DNA from: JBBDMW01 sp040878005
GTDB lineage: Bacteria > Chloroflexota > Dehalococcoidia > Lucifugimonadales > Lucifugimonadaceae
Direction of reading: 5' to 3'
Assembly (NCBI GenBank): GCA_040878005.1
Contig: JBBDMW010000028.1
Location: forward strand, 1 to 24,444
DNA length: 24,444 bases
Shown here one piece after another: positions 14,104 through 22,740 of this stretch. How positions within the stretch are numbered: position 1 is the first letter of the stretch; the number at the start of each line of letters is the position of its first letter. Both the position numbers and the translations under genes were made by a program. The notes beneath the pieces were generated by a model. The model had not been told where the DNA came from. It saw only the letters and a list, made by a program, of their open reading frames with translations, and ran no database searches.

Positions 14104-14763
14104 TCAGGGGTGACGGGTGCGGCTGCTGCCGCGGTTACGGAAACGACGGGGCCGTGGGATGCCGGCCAGCTTGTTCTCCGTTCCTTTCAGCAGGCGCAGC
14201 ACGTTGGTGGAGTGGCGGATTTCTATCAGGACGAAGGCGGTGATTGCAAATATCAGGTAAGCGACTTCCATGCGGTCGAGCAGGATCAGGACCACCACTG
14301 CGGCCATGCCGGCGGCAGCGCCAACCATGGAGCCAAGGGAGACGTAGCGGGTGACAAGCACGATCATCACGCCGATGGCTGCTACTGCGGCGGCTATCGG
14401 CGCGATGACGACCAGCGCGCCCAGACCGGTGGCCACTCCCTTGCCACCCTTGAACCTGGCGAATACCGGCCAGGAATGTCCAATGATGGCGAGTATGCCA
14501 GAGAGGGAGATCAGTACGGGCGAGTCAGATAGCGCCATTGCAACGAGCACTGCGGCGGCGCCCTTCACCCCGTCAAGCAGCAGCACCATTGCGGCCGCCC
14601 GCGGCCCAAGGGTGCGCAGCACGTTTGTTGCGCCGGTGCTGCCGCTCCCATAACTGCGCACGTCCACGCCGCGCCACAGTTTCCCAACCAGGACCCCCGT
14701 GGGGAGTGATCCCAGCAGGTAGGCGGCGAAAAGCGCCACGACCCATTCGAACACTTCGCTCAT
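14104..14763 (-). CDS. plsY: Acyl-phosphate:glycerol-3-phosphate acyltransferase PlsY (219 aa)
   Basis: PlsY is an integral membrane enzyme that acylates glycerol-3-phosphate from acyl-phosphate, making lysophosphatidic acid. All signature loops are present: GSLPTG near residue 18, GSGSTGATNVLRTLG (39-53), GHSWPVFARFKGGKGVATGLG, and a C-terminal IRHSTNVLRLLKGTENKL. About five hydrophobic segments alternate with these loops. The start codon overlaps the der stop by four bases (ATGA), showing translational coupling. The basic C-terminal tail (RPRRFRNRGSSRTRHP) extends slightly past the family core. Confidence 0.95.
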   Translation of the reverse strand: MSEVFEWVVALFAAYLLGSLPTGVLVGKLWRGVDVRSYGSGSTGATNVLRTLGPRAAAMVLLLDGVKGAAAVLVAMALSDSPVLISLSGILAIIGHSWPVFARFKGGKGVATGLGALVVIAPIAAAVAAIGVMIVLVTRYVSLGSMVGAAAGMAAVVVLILLDRMEVAYLIFAITAFVLIEIRHSTNVLRLLKGTENKLAGIPRPRRFRNRGSSRTRHP

Positions 14764-16082
14764 TTGCTGCTGCTTCTAGATCTGAACTGGAGCCGTAATG
14801 GAGAGCCGGTGAAACCAAAGGCGTCCCGGAGCCGGTTCTCAAGGTACCGGCGATAAGAGAAGTGTATTAGCTCAGGGTGGCTCGTGTGGAAAACGAAGGT
14901 GGGCGGCGCGACCCGCTCCTGCCGTATGTTGTATATCCGGGCACGCACCCTGCCGTGACCGGGGAGCGGATTTGCGCCCAGCGCCTCGGACAGCACGCGG
15001 CTCAGGTCTGCCTTCAGCACCCGCCGGGTGAACTGGTCATATACCTCTAAAACCTTCGGCGGGATCTGATCAACTCCCGCGCCTGTGACTGCCGAGGTAA
15101 AGAGGATGGGAACATCGGGCAGAAACTTGAACCGCTCCCTGATCTCCGTCTCTGCCGCCTGCTTCGTCAGGCCGGCCTCGCCCGCAAGGTCCCACTTGTT
15201 GACCACAATGACAGCGGCGCGCTCGGCCTCGTCGACGTAACCGGAGATATGCGTGTCCTGCGCTGTCACGAACTCCGTGGCATCCATGACGATGAGCACC
15301 ACGAACGATCGCTCTATTGCCTGGATGGTCCGGAGCGCGCTGAACTTCTCGATGCCCTGCTCTGTTTTACCCCTGCGCCGCAGACCGGCTGTATCCAGGA
15401 ACGTCAGGTCACGGCCCTCGTATATGAAGCGGCTGTCCAGCGTATCCCTGGTGGTACCGGGCACGGGGCTGACAATGGCACGCTCCTCGCCGGTCAGGGC
15501 GTTGAAGAGCGCCGACTTGCCGACGTTGGGCCGTCCGGCGATGGCTATGCGCACCGACCTGGTTTCCCTGGCGTGGAAGCGCTCTGCCGGCATGACTTCA
15601 AAAAGCTGTTCCATCAGGTCACTGATGCCAGAGTCGTGATAGGCGCTGACAGGCACAGACGCGCCCACTCCCAGTGCGTAGAAGTCAGCGCTGGCGTATT
15701 CACGCGCCAGGTTGTCAGCCTTGTTGGCCGCGATGACCGCCGGCTTGTTGGAGCGGCGGACCATGTCAGCCGCGTCTTCATCCGAAGGAGTGAGCCCTTC
15801 GGTGACGTCCACGACAAGTATCACGCCGTCCGCCTGCTTAAGCGCCTGCTCCGTCTGCTGGCGGACGTCTTCCCACAGGAGCGTGCCGGGACGGTCTTCG
15901 ATGCCGCCGGTGTCCAGCAGCATGAAGCGCCGGTCATTCCAGGACGCGTCCACAGACACCCGGTCACGCGTGGTGCCCGGAATGTCGCTGACAATGGCGA
16001 TCCTCCGTCCAGCGAGGCGGTTGAAAAGGGTGGATTTGCCGACATTTGGCCGGCCCACTATGGCCACAATCGGGAGTGCCAT
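14760..16082 (-). CDS. der: Ribosome-assembly GTPase Der (EngA) (440 aa)
   Basis: Der is a double-GTPase-domain protein needed for 50S subunit maturation. G domain 1 has GRPNVGKS (10-17), PGTTRD (35-40), DTGG (57-60) and NKAD (120-123). G domain 2 has GRPNVGKS (183-190), PGTTRD (208-213), DTAG (230-233) and NKWD. The KH-like C-terminal domain follows (ADLSRVLSEALGANPLPGHGRVRARIYN). Size and order are standard. The gene starts 31 bases after argF and overlaps plsY. Confidence 0.96.
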   Translation of the reverse strand: MALPIVAIVGRPNVGKSTLFNRLAGRRIAIVSDIPGTTRDRVSVDASWNDRRFMLLDTGGIEDRPGTLLWEDVRQQTEQALKQADGVILVVDVTEGLTPSDEDAADMVRRSNKPAVIAANKADNLAREYASADFYALGVGASVPVSAYHDSGISDLMEQLFEVMPAERFHARETRSVRIAIAGRPNVGKSALFNALTGEERAIVSPVPGTTRDTLDSRFIYEGRDLTFLDTAGLRRRGKTEQGIEKFSALRTIQAIERSFVVLIVMDATEFVTAQDTHISGYVDEAERAAVIVVNKWDLAGEAGLTKQAAETEIRERFKFLPDVPILFTSAVTGAGVDQIPPKVLEVYDQFTRRVLKADLSRVLSEALGANPLPGHGRVRARIYNIRQERVAPPTFVFHTSHPELIHFSYRRYLENRLRDAFGFTGSPLRLQFRSRSSSK

Positions 16083-16113
16083 AAGTACTCGCTAGCCTGC
16101 CTGGTTCTTGTGG

Positions 16114-17025
16114 TCAAACATTCGCCAGCGTCTCCAACAGCGCTGCCTGTGCCCACAGGCGGTTCTCTGCCTGGTCAAACACGATTGAGCGCGGGTCGTC
16201 CAGCAGCCCTGTGGAAACCTCTTCACCGGGATGCGCCGGCAGGTCATGCATGAACTTCACCTGCGGACCGGCGGCATCAAGCAGCCGGGGATTCACCTGG
16301 TAGCCCTTGAAGGCTTCGAGCCGCGCCTGTGTTTCAGCCTCCTGCCCCATGCTGGTCCATACATCTGTGTACACAATATCCGCGTCGGCGACAGCCTCCC
16401 TTGGATGGGTAATCAACTCCACCTCTCCGCCCATCTCCGCACCCAGCGAACGGGCGCGCCTGGCGATGTTCACCGGCAGTTCATACCCCTCTGGCGATGC
16501 GATCACGAAACGTCCGCCAGTGGCGGCCACTGCCTGCGCGAGGCTCACGGCGATATTGTTGCCGTCACCTATGTATGCGACAGTCGCGCCTTTCAGGCTG
16601 CCCCGGTGCTCCAGGATGGTCATCAGGTCAGCGAGGGCCTGGCATGGATGCTCTGCATCAGAGAGGGCGTTCACCACCGGAATGGACGCAGCGGCCGCGA
16701 ACTGATCCAGCGTTGACTGGGCAAACGTCCGAATGACCGCTATGTCAACCATGCGCGATATGACCTTCGCCACGTCAGCAACGGGCTCGCGCTTGCCCAG
16801 GCCCACCTCTTCCGGGCCAAAGTAAACGGGCCTGCCGCCCAGCTTTTCCGTGCCCACCCAGAAACTTAGCTTGGTGCGGAGGGACGGCTTCTCAAACATC
16901 AGCACCACGGACTTGCCGGAAAGCGCGCTGCTGCGCTCTCCCTTCTTCAGGGCAATCGCACGCTCAAGAAGCGGCAGGACGTCAGCCGGCGGCAGGTCAG
17001 CAAAATAGAGAAAGTCCCGTTTCAT
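16114..17025 (-). CDS. argF: Ornithine carbamoyltransferase (303 aa)
   Basis: The enzyme joins carbamoyl phosphate and ornithine to make citrulline in arginine synthesis. The carbamoyl-phosphate site is FEKPSLRTKLSF (44-55), with Lys52 replacing the usual second Arg of STRTR. Also present are GLGKREPV (75-82), HPCQALAD (126-133), GDGNNIAVSL (153-162) and the ornithine-specific loop DVWTSMGQE (221-229). The late motif, usually HCLPAHRGEE, reads HDLPAHPGEE (260-269): the ornithine-contacting Cys is Asp, and Arg is Pro. The SMG loop still favours an ornithine-type enzyme, but substrate preference should be treated as probable. It is the first gene of an operon with der. Confidence 0.88.
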   Translation of the reverse strand: MKRDFLYFADLPPADVLPLLERAIALKKGERSSALSGKSVVLMFEKPSLRTKLSFWVGTEKLGGRPVYFGPEEVGLGKREPVADVAKVISRMVDIAVIRTFAQSTLDQFAAAASIPVVNALSDAEHPCQALADLMTILEHRGSLKGATVAYIGDGNNIAVSLAQAVAATGGRFVIASPEGYELPVNIARRARSLGAEMGGEVELITHPREAVADADIVYTDVWTSMGQEAETQARLEAFKGYQVNPRLLDAAGPQVKFMHDLPAHPGEEVSTGLLDDPRSIVFDQAENRLWAQAALLETLANV

Positions 17026-17160
17026 ATCGATGAGTCCCCGGATGTGAAAGACGTCCCAGTCACTTGATCCCGGCCATGTGTACGCCAGGACAAGACGTGC
17101 GACCTATTGATACTACCTGACCGGACAGATTGAGAATGTCAGTCAAGTGTTGGCCATGGT

Positions 17161-17577
17161 TCAGGCAGGCGTGAACTTCGGAAGGGTCACCTGGTCAGTC
17201 GCCTTCTCGAATACTGCCCGGACTGGCATGCCAATTTCGAGGTTCTCCGGTGCAGGGTCAACTCCGACGACATTGGTGGGCACCCGCGGCCCTTCTTCAA
17301 GCTCCACGATGGCCGCGATGTATGGAAGGTCATCGGCAAAGCCGGGGTGGGGAGGCCTGTGCACGATGGTGAATGTGTAGAGCGTTCCGCGGCCAGTTGC
17401 CCGCAGCCAACCGACATCCCGTGAGCCGCAGGCAGTGCAGAAGCGCCGCGGGTAGAACTGCGTTGAATGACAAGACTCGCACCTTTGCAGCCACAGTTCG
17501 CTGTTGCGTGCGCCTTCCCAGTAGCGGTCAGACTCCGGCTGTGCGACTGGCAGGGGCTTTGTGTATTCAGAAGGCAT
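17161..17577 (-). CDS. Zn-ribbon/OB-fold protein, DUF35 type (138 aa)
   Basis: The protein has the two-part DUF35 layout. An N-terminal helix (ESDRYWEGARNSELWLQRC) leads to a zinc ribbon with Cys 33, 36, 47 and 50 (CESC...CTACGS). An OB-fold follows (GRGTLYTFTIVHRPPHPGF...IAAIVELEEGPRVPTNVVG). In studied systems such proteins are partners of thiolase-like enzymes, for example ChsH2 with Ltp2 in steroid side-chain cleavage, where they bind acyl-CoA. The thiolase-like gene directly upstream (50 bp) fits that pairing. The substrate here is unknown. Confidence 0.88.
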   Translation of the reverse strand: MPSEYTKPLPVAQPESDRYWEGARNSELWLQRCESCHSTQFYPRRFCTACGSRDVGWLRATGRGTLYTFTIVHRPPHPGFADDLPYIAAIVELEEGPRVPTNVVGVDPAPENLEIGMPVRAVFEKATDQVTLPKFTPA

Positions 17578-17627
17578 GGGGCAGTCCCTCGCGGCTGATT
17601 ATTGCACGGGCATCACCCGAAACAGGA

Positions 17628-18794
17628 TTATTCAGCAGAGCTCAGCACCACGGTGCCGGTGGAAGACAACAGGCCGCCCGTGCCGTGCGCCAGGGCCACC
17701 CGGCAGTTGTCCACCTGCCGGTCTCCCGCCTCTCCGCGCAACTGCCGCACCGCTTCCACCACTGTGAATATGCCATACATGCCGGGATGCGTATATGAGA
17801 GGCCGCCGCCATTGGTATTCAGGGGGAAGTCTCCGCCGGGCGCAGTGTGCTGGCCCGCCACGAACTCAGGCGCCTCGCCTGCGCCGCAGAACCCCAGGTT
17901 CTCCAGGCTCACCAGCACGGTGTAAGTGAACGAGTCATAGATCATTGCGAGGTCGAAGTCGGAATGCTTCACGCCAGCCATGCCCATTGCCTGGGGGCCG
18001 GTATTGCGTCCAAACGCCGATGTCAGGTCCGGCATCTGGGAGATCATTGAATGGTCGTGACCTTCGGCCGCACCGAGGATGCTCACGCCGCCCTTGCGCG
18101 CGTCCCTTGCTCTCTCAGGCGTGGTAATCACAATGGCAGCGCCTGCATCAGTCACCAGGCAACAGTCCAACAGGTGGAACGGCCACGCCACCCACCTCGA
18201 CTGGTGGTAGTCCTCGAACGTCATAGGCCTGTCGTGGAAGAATGCCCTCGGGTTCAGGTTGGCCCACTTGCGGGTTGAGACTGCGATCTCGGCCATTGCC
18301 TGCCGGGTCCGGTCCTCGCCATAAGTGTGCATATAGCGGTTGCACGCCATGGCGTACGAGACCGGCGGGCCTATGATGCCGTACGGGTACTCATACTGGA
18401 CCATTGGCAGGGCATCGCTGCGGGGCTGAGGCGCGCGGTCGGACCTGCCCGACTGGCCATGCGTAATCAGGGCCACCTCGCAGTATCCCGCGGCCACGGC
18501 GGCCAGAGCATGCGCCACGTGTATCACGAACGATGCGCCGCCCACCGATGTGCTGTCAGTGAATCGCGGCTGAATGCCAAGGTATTCGGCCACGTCCAGC
18601 GTGGACCAACCGGCCGTGAACAGGCCATCGACGTCTGAGAGGGCCAGGCCGGCGTCATCCAGGGCGTTAAGCGCTGCCTCGCTGTGCAGGGCCAGCGGTG
18701 ATCTGTCCGGCACATTGCCAATCTGGTCAGACTCCGCAACGCCTACGATGGCCGCCTGGCCGGAGAGCCGTGCAAGTTTGGTTGTGTCAGGCAT
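17628..18794 (-). CDS. Thiolase-like protein without the nucleophilic Cys (388 aa)
   Basis: It belongs to the SCP-x/Ltp2-like thiolase superfamily branch. Visible parts are the N-terminal IVGVAESDQIGNVPDRSPLALHSEA-like segment, ALDDAGLALSDVDGLF (44-59), GGASFVIHVAHALAAVAAG (85-103), the late segment NTNGGGLSYTHPGMYG and HGTGG near the C-terminus. In true thiolases a Cys sits in the loop corresponding to GGAS; none is there, so Claisen condensation or thiolysis by the usual route is unlikely. Relatives such as Ltp2 act as retro-aldolases on acyl-CoA together with a DUF35 subunit. The next gene encodes such a DUF35 protein, which supports that reading. A generic acetyl-CoA acetyltransferase label would be misleading. 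Confidence 0.85.
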   Translation of the reverse strand: MPDTTKLARLSGQAAIVGVAESDQIGNVPDRSPLALHSEAALNALDDAGLALSDVDGLFTAGWSTLDVAEYLGIQPRFTDSTSVGGASFVIHVAHALAAVAAGYCEVALITHGQSGRSDRAPQPRSDALPMVQYEYPYGIIGPPVSYAMACNRYMHTYGEDRTRQAMAEIAVSTRKWANLNPRAFFHDRPMTFEDYHQSRWVAWPFHLLDCCLVTDAGAAIVITTPERARDARKGGVSILGAAEGHDHSMISQMPDLTSAFGRNTGPQAMGMAGVKHSDFDLAMIYDSFTYTVLVSLENLGFCGAGEAPEFVAGQHTAPGGDFPLNTNGGGLSYTHPGMYGIFTVVEAVRQLRGEAGDRQVDNCRVALAHGTGGLLSSTGTVVLSSAE

Positions 18795-18848
18795 GATGAG
18801 AGTCGACGTTCCTGGTCACGGCCGCAGCCGTACTGGAGTGTGATAGTC

Positions 18849-19175
18849 CTACTGCAGCGGTGAGTATGGCGTGGGGATAAGGGTCTGGTTGCGGACGTTC
18901 TTCACGATCAGTCCATCTCTGTGTGACTCATCGACCACCTTCTGCCATTCGGGGTCTGCCCTGAAGTTCTTCCACGCCTCAATGCGGGCGTTGGCATCTT
19001 CGAAGGCGATCAGGTAGGTCAACTCGTTGTTGCTGGGGCCCACGTCCGTGGTCCAGTAGCCGATGTTCTTCATGCCATGCTTCTCAAATATGCGCATGGT
19101 GTTCTCGCTGAAGCGCTTGTGCAGGTTGGGGAGCTTACCGCCGTAGCACTCGTAGATTCGCAGTTCGTAGATCAA
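18849..19175 (-). CDS. NIPSNAP-family protein (108 aa)
   Basis: MIYELRIYECYGGKLPNLHK, FEKHGMKNIGYWTTDVGPSNNELTYLIAFED and AWKNFRADPEWQKV match the ferredoxin-like alpha/beta NIPSNAP domain at its usual length. Its biochemical role in bacteria is unclear. It lies 54 bp upstream of the thiolase-like gene on the same strand, so it is probably cotranscribed with it. In such catabolic clusters NIPSNAP proteins are frequent companions. Confidence 0.88.
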   Translation of the reverse strand: MIYELRIYECYGGKLPNLHKRFSENTMRIFEKHGMKNIGYWTTDVGPSNNELTYLIAFEDANARIEAWKNFRADPEWQKVVDESHRDGLIVKNVRNQTLIPTPYSPLQ

Positions 19176-19316
19176 CGCCGACTCCTTGTGTTCATGCTCA
19201 CCCGCTGGTGTTGCGCCACGCCCAGGCTCCCACGCCTGCGCCCGCTGATGCTGTTTGGGGATACGTCTTGTGAAGGCGGCGCTGCGCCGTGATTCTGTCT
19301 GTGCGCAGGGCCTGCG

Positions 19317-20102
19317 TCAAGCCAGCGCCGAGCAGGCTGCCTCAACCAGCCGGTCAAGCGCAGGTTCCTCAATGTCTGACGCGAGCTGCCAGGAGAGGCT
19401 GGATATGGAGACAAACCCTTCGTGAAGGGCCGATATGTCCGAATCCGGAGGCAGGGATTCATAGTCTGCATGCACGCCGGCCCGGCGGAGTATCCAGAAG
19501 TGCTGGTCATTCCCGCGGCCGCCCGGCTCCACGCGGTCTTCGACAGGCCGCGGCGCTGCGATGGTTTTTCGTGCGCCCCTGATGGGACCGACCACGAGCC
19601 TGGGGAAGTTCAGGTTGGCGAGGAACGGCCGCGGCGTGGTCTTCTTCGCCAGTTCTGCAGCCACCGACCGCACAATTGCCTGCACGGTCTCATCGTCCGC
19701 CTCTTCAATGAGTCCCACGGACACAGCCATGGCGGCAGCGCCGTTCAGGTAGCCCTGGAGGGCCGCGCCCACGGTGCCGGATATGAGGACATCATGGCTT
19801 ACGTTGTTGCCCGGGTTTATCCCCGTCACCACGGCGTCCACCGGCCCACCCGCAAGGTGGCGCAGGCCCATGATCACGGCATCGCCGGGAGTGCCTTCCA
19901 CGCCATACGCGCGGACTCCATCAGCGCGTGAGTAGATCTCACGGAAACGAACAGGGTCGTGGAGCGTGAGGCCGGTGCCCACGCCGCTGCGATTGCGGTC
20001 GGGAGCGGCGACGATCACCTCTCCCAGGGGCTGGAGCGCCCGGACCAGTGCCCACAGGGCGGAGTTGTTGATGCCGTCGTCGTTGGAAATGAGGATGCGC
20101 AT
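19317..20102 (-). CDS. surE: 5'/3'-nucleotidase SurE (261 aa)
   Basis: SurE is a metal-dependent phosphatase that dephosphorylates nucleoside monophosphates. The metal motif NDDG is at 7-10. Further motifs are APDRNRSGVGTGLTL (34-48), GTPGDAVIMGL, and TGINPGNNVSHDVLISGTVGAALQG with the conserved Asn and Ser residues. The length is standard. The 141 bp between it and the NIPSNAP gene contain only small hairpins (for example 19277-19289) and no T-run. Upstream it is divergent from vsr across 175 bp. Confidence 0.95.
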   Translation of the reverse strand: MRILISNDDGINNSALWALVRALQPLGEVIVAAPDRNRSGVGTGLTLHDPVRFREIYSRADGVRAYGVEGTPGDAVIMGLRHLAGGPVDAVVTGINPGNNVSHDVLISGTVGAALQGYLNGAAAMAVSVGLIEEADDETVQAIVRSVAAELAKKTTPRPFLANLNFPRLVVGPIRGARKTIAAPRPVEDRVEPGGRGNDQHFWILRRAGVHADYESLPPDSDISALHEGFVSISSLSWQLASDIEEPALDRLVEAACSALA

Positions 20103-20277
20103 GGTTCATGAAGGATACCCGCATGCGTATGTCACGCGCATTAAGGGCTGGGGACGGATTCCAGTCGGCTGCCGATGCCTTCGTGTCTGCGCTTCAATAG
20201 GGGGTACTATGCTGTCCGAATTTCGAGTCACAACGTGATGACCGTGCACCCGACAGGTTCGTATCATTCATAGGGTC

Positions 20278-20724
20278 ATGACAAGGCCAATACCACTGCC
20301 CAAGTCGCGGCCCGCTTCCAACAGAGCACGGGCTTCGATCATGCGTTCAAACTCATCGACGGGTACCAAGCCTGAGCGGATGATCGTGGAGTCGCTTAGG
20401 GAAAGCGGGGTGACCGGATTAAGCGTCAACAACAGTTCCATCCCAGGATCACCTGATTTGACTTTCGATGATCGAAAGCTGGCAGTATTTGTACATGGGT
20501 GCTTTTGGCATCGATGCCCTCACTGCAGGCCCCACATGCCGAAATCGAACGTCGCATACTGGGAAGCAAAATTTGCCCGCAATCAAGCGAGAGACAGAAA
20601 AGTTACGAGGCAGTTGCGCCAACTGGGTTGGCGAACCATGATCGTGTGGGAATGTCAGGTTAAGTCGCGTCTACCCTCTGTCAGGCGTCGCGTCCTCAGC
20701 GCGTTGTCAAAGGAACCACTCTGA
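20278..20724 (+). CDS. vsr: Very-short-patch mismatch endonuclease Vsr (148 aa)
   Basis: Vsr nicks next to T:G mismatches made when 5-methylcytosine deaminates, protecting genomes that carry a C5-methyltransferase. Visible motifs are GTKPE (29-33, Glu33), IPGSPDLTF with catalytic Asp60, VFVHGCFWHRCPHC (70-83), NVAYWEAKFARNQARDRKV (91-109) and GWRTMIVWEC (117-126). Cys75, Cys80/83 and Cys126 with nearby His would bind zinc. A start at ATG 20341 is possible but would drop a segment that aligns with Vsr N-termini. The stop overlaps the methyltransferase start (TGATG), so the two are translationally coupled. Base composition is AT-richer than the preceding genes. Confidence 0.93.
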   Translation: MTRPIPLPKSRPASNRARASIMRSNSSTGTKPERMIVESLRESGVTGLSVNNSSIPGSPDLTFDDRKLAVFVHGCFWHRCPHCRPHMPKSNVAYWEAKFARNQARDRKVTRQLRQLGWRTMIVWECQVKSRLPSVRRRVLSALSKEPL

Positions 20725-21794
20725 TGCGCACCGTTTCGATTTTCAGCGGCTGTGGAGGGAGCGACCTCGGTGCACATCGCGCAGGAGCGGAGATTGTTTA
20801 CGCTCTTGACAAGTATTCATTGGCCATCGAAACCTACCGTCGCCACAAAGACCAGCTTGCCGCTCCAGATGCAAAGATTGTGCACGGTGATATTGCTACC
20901 GTTGACAAGCTACCAGCGTGCGAACTGCTTATTGGTTGCTACCCCTGTCAGAGTTTCACGATGGGTGGAAAACGTTCACCATCAGATCACCCTGATAGCG
21001 AATTGTTCTTACAGTTTCAACGAGCATTAGAGATTTCTGACGCTAAATACTTTGTGGCCGAAAACGTCTCTGGCCTTGCATGGCTAAAAGGGGGCAGCTT
21101 CCTTCAGTCTCATCTTGCAGCATTCGCTGGGGTGGGCAAAGGTTACAAAGTCACGTACGCACTGGTTAATGCACGGGATTTCGGAGTTCCTGCGGATCGA
21201 AAGCGCGTCTTCATTGTTGGTGTTAGGAAAGATGTAGGCGAGTACTACTGGTTTCCGCCTCCAACGCATGGACGTCCAGGGTCAGAACTAGAGCAATGGG
21301 CTTCACATGGGGATGCAATTGCCAGCCTTCCGCTCGATGCTCCAGGAGAGTATTACCACTATGAAAAAGAGCCATTCTCTTGGTGGTTCATGTCACGTAA
21401 TCGCAAACGCAGGTGGGAAGAACCAGGTTACGCTATAACGGCAAACTGGCGTCATGTCACTTTGCATCCGGCGTCACCCACAATGCGACTAGTGGAATCT
21501 AACTTGGTGGATGGCTCAAAACAGAAATGGGAATTTACACAGGAGCACGACCACCTATTCGACAAAAAAGACCGCCCTGTGCTTGAACAGCCACGGCGTC
21601 TTACCTGGCGGGAATGTGCGATACTACAAACGTTCCCCAGTGATTTTGAACCGGCTGGTCCAGTGGAAGCTAAGTACCGCCAAATCGGGAATGCTGTTCC
21701 ACCGGCATTGATGGAGAAGATTGTCAGCGGGCTGATTGACGGTACAGCGTTGCATGATGATCTGCCTCCGGCTCAACACGGCTATGTTGTGTAA
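20724..21794 (+). CDS. DNA (cytosine-5-)-methyltransferase (356 aa)
   Basis: This SAM-dependent enzyme methylates cytosine at C5 in a specific DNA site. Motif I is SIFSGCGGSDLG (5-16), motif IV is GCYPCQSFTMGGKR (71-84) with catalytic Cys75, motif VI is AENV (112-115), motif VIII is ARDFGVPADRKRVFIVG (150-166), motif IX is RRLTWRECAILQTFP (291-305) and motif X is YRQIGNAVPP (318-327). The target-recognition region lies at about 190-285, and the sequence specificity cannot be read from it. It is coupled to vsr and converges on a probable nuclease gene 20 bp away. AT-rich codon use suggests transfer. Confidence 0.94.
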   Translation: MRTVSIFSGCGGSDLGAHRAGAEIVYALDKYSLAIETYRRHKDQLAAPDAKIVHGDIATVDKLPACELLIGCYPCQSFTMGGKRSPSDHPDSELFLQFQRALEISDAKYFVAENVSGLAWLKGGSFLQSHLAAFAGVGKGYKVTYALVNARDFGVPADRKRVFIVGVRKDVGEYYWFPPPTHGRPGSELEQWASHGDAIASLPLDAPGEYYHYEKEPFSWWFMSRNRKRRWEEPGYAITANWRHVTLHPASPTMRLVESNLVDGSKQKWEFTQEHDHLFDKKDRPVLEQPRRLTWRECAILQTFPSDFEPAGPVEAKYRQIGNAVPPALMEKIVSGLIDGTALHDDLPPAQHGYVV

Positions 21795-21813
21795 TTGAAG
21801 GTTTGTCCGGACT

Positions 21814-22728
21814 CTATCTTGCGAAGTTAAGGCGCTCCCTTCCTTCGCGAATCCTTTGTTTGCACCACTGTGCCCAGTTGTGACCTGGCGGCAATCGGTG
21901 CCCGTCTAGACATGAACTGATACGGAGCCTATCGAACAAGATCAATCCAGACGTCTGTCGGCGCCAATCCGTTTCGTCTGCGAGAACGTAGGGGATCGCC
22001 ATTCCTGTCAACGGTGTGACGTACATATACAGAATACCCTTCCATCGTTCCATATCCAAATCATGTTTCTTGTTTCGCCAATGAATTCCAGTGGCACATT
22101 GGACGAATAACTTCAATTTACCTGGTCGTTCGTCAGGAAAGGCTTTCCATCCTGCAACGTCGAGTCCCAAATCATTGTCAGTAGATTGGACGGGGAATCC
22201 ATCGACACGCAGAGCACCAATTTTTGAACTTAAACAAGTTAGTGCGGCATCAACTCCAACTGGCATCGTATCTCGATGGCTTCCAAATCGTACTGCTTCT
22301 CCACCCAAGTAGGCAGCAACTGCCGCTCTGGTCAAGTGTTCGAAAAGAAGGGGAGTTTCATGATCTCTAGAGTGGTAATGTTCGCGATCAGCAACGAGTA
22401 GGCAAAATTTGTACGCATCCCAACGATTGCCCACAAGGTTCAGATAACCATCCGCAATTTGGAACGGATATGCACTGCCACATACTTCTCGTCTTCGTTT
22501 GATTTCAGCGAGGACGTTTGCCGCAAGCCTTTCAGATGCTTCTTGTTCACGCATTTCATCGGGGTCTTCATCAGATAATTCATCGATCTCATCAGCTAAT
22601 GAGCCGTCCGAGTCTAGTCGTGTCCTAATGGCCTCTAAGGGTATTCGGTGGTCGGGGTCGTAAAGAACTCGGAGTTCTGCCCAATCGGCGATCACAGATA
22701 TATCTCGTTCTGCTGCGCTAAATTGCAA
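21814..22728 (-). CDS. Probable PD-(D/E)XK-type restriction nuclease (304 aa)
   Basis: No exact family name is recognised. The start is TTG 22728, preceded by GAGG and 12 bp after the ParB-like gene. The N-terminus is Asp/Glu-rich (38-60, DSDGSLADEIDELSDEDPDE). The middle holds FEHLTRAAVAAYLGGEAVRFG (129-149), a helix with Glu130. Next come NDLGLDVAGWKAFPDERPGK (185-204) with Asp190, LKLFVQCATG (205-214) with Gln210, and HWRNKKHDLDMERWKG (216-231). A Glu-helix, Asp, (Gln/Glu) strand and Lys arranged in that order is the plan of PD-(D/E)XK nucleases, some of which use Gln for Glu. Convergence with a C5-methyltransferase and vsr makes a restriction role plausible. The assignment is inference from motif layout and context. 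Confidence 0.55.
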   Translation of the reverse strand: MQFSAAERDISVIADWAELRVLYDPDHRIPLEAIRTRLDSDGSLADEIDELSDEDPDEMREQEASERLAANVLAEIKRRREVCGSAYPFQIADGYLNLVGNRWDAYKFCLLVADREHYHSRDHETPLLFEHLTRAAVAAYLGGEAVRFGSHRDTMPVGVDAALTCLSSKIGALRVDGFPVQSTDNDLGLDVAGWKAFPDERPGKLKLFVQCATGIHWRNKKHDLDMERWKGILYMYVTPLTGMAIPYVLADETDWRRQTSGLILFDRLRISSCLDGHRLPPGHNWAQWCKQRIREGRERLNFAR

Positions 22729-22740
22729 TTAGCCTCGCCC

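Noticed and set aside
13204..14113. Plus-strand open frames of 233-254 codons opposite gpsA
   Set aside because: They are antisense to a clear gpsA with all catalytic motifs; the plus-strand translations show no family features.
15249..16253. Plus-strand open frame of 334 codons opposite der and argF
   Set aside because: It spans the junction of two well-supported minus-strand genes and has no recognisable domain.
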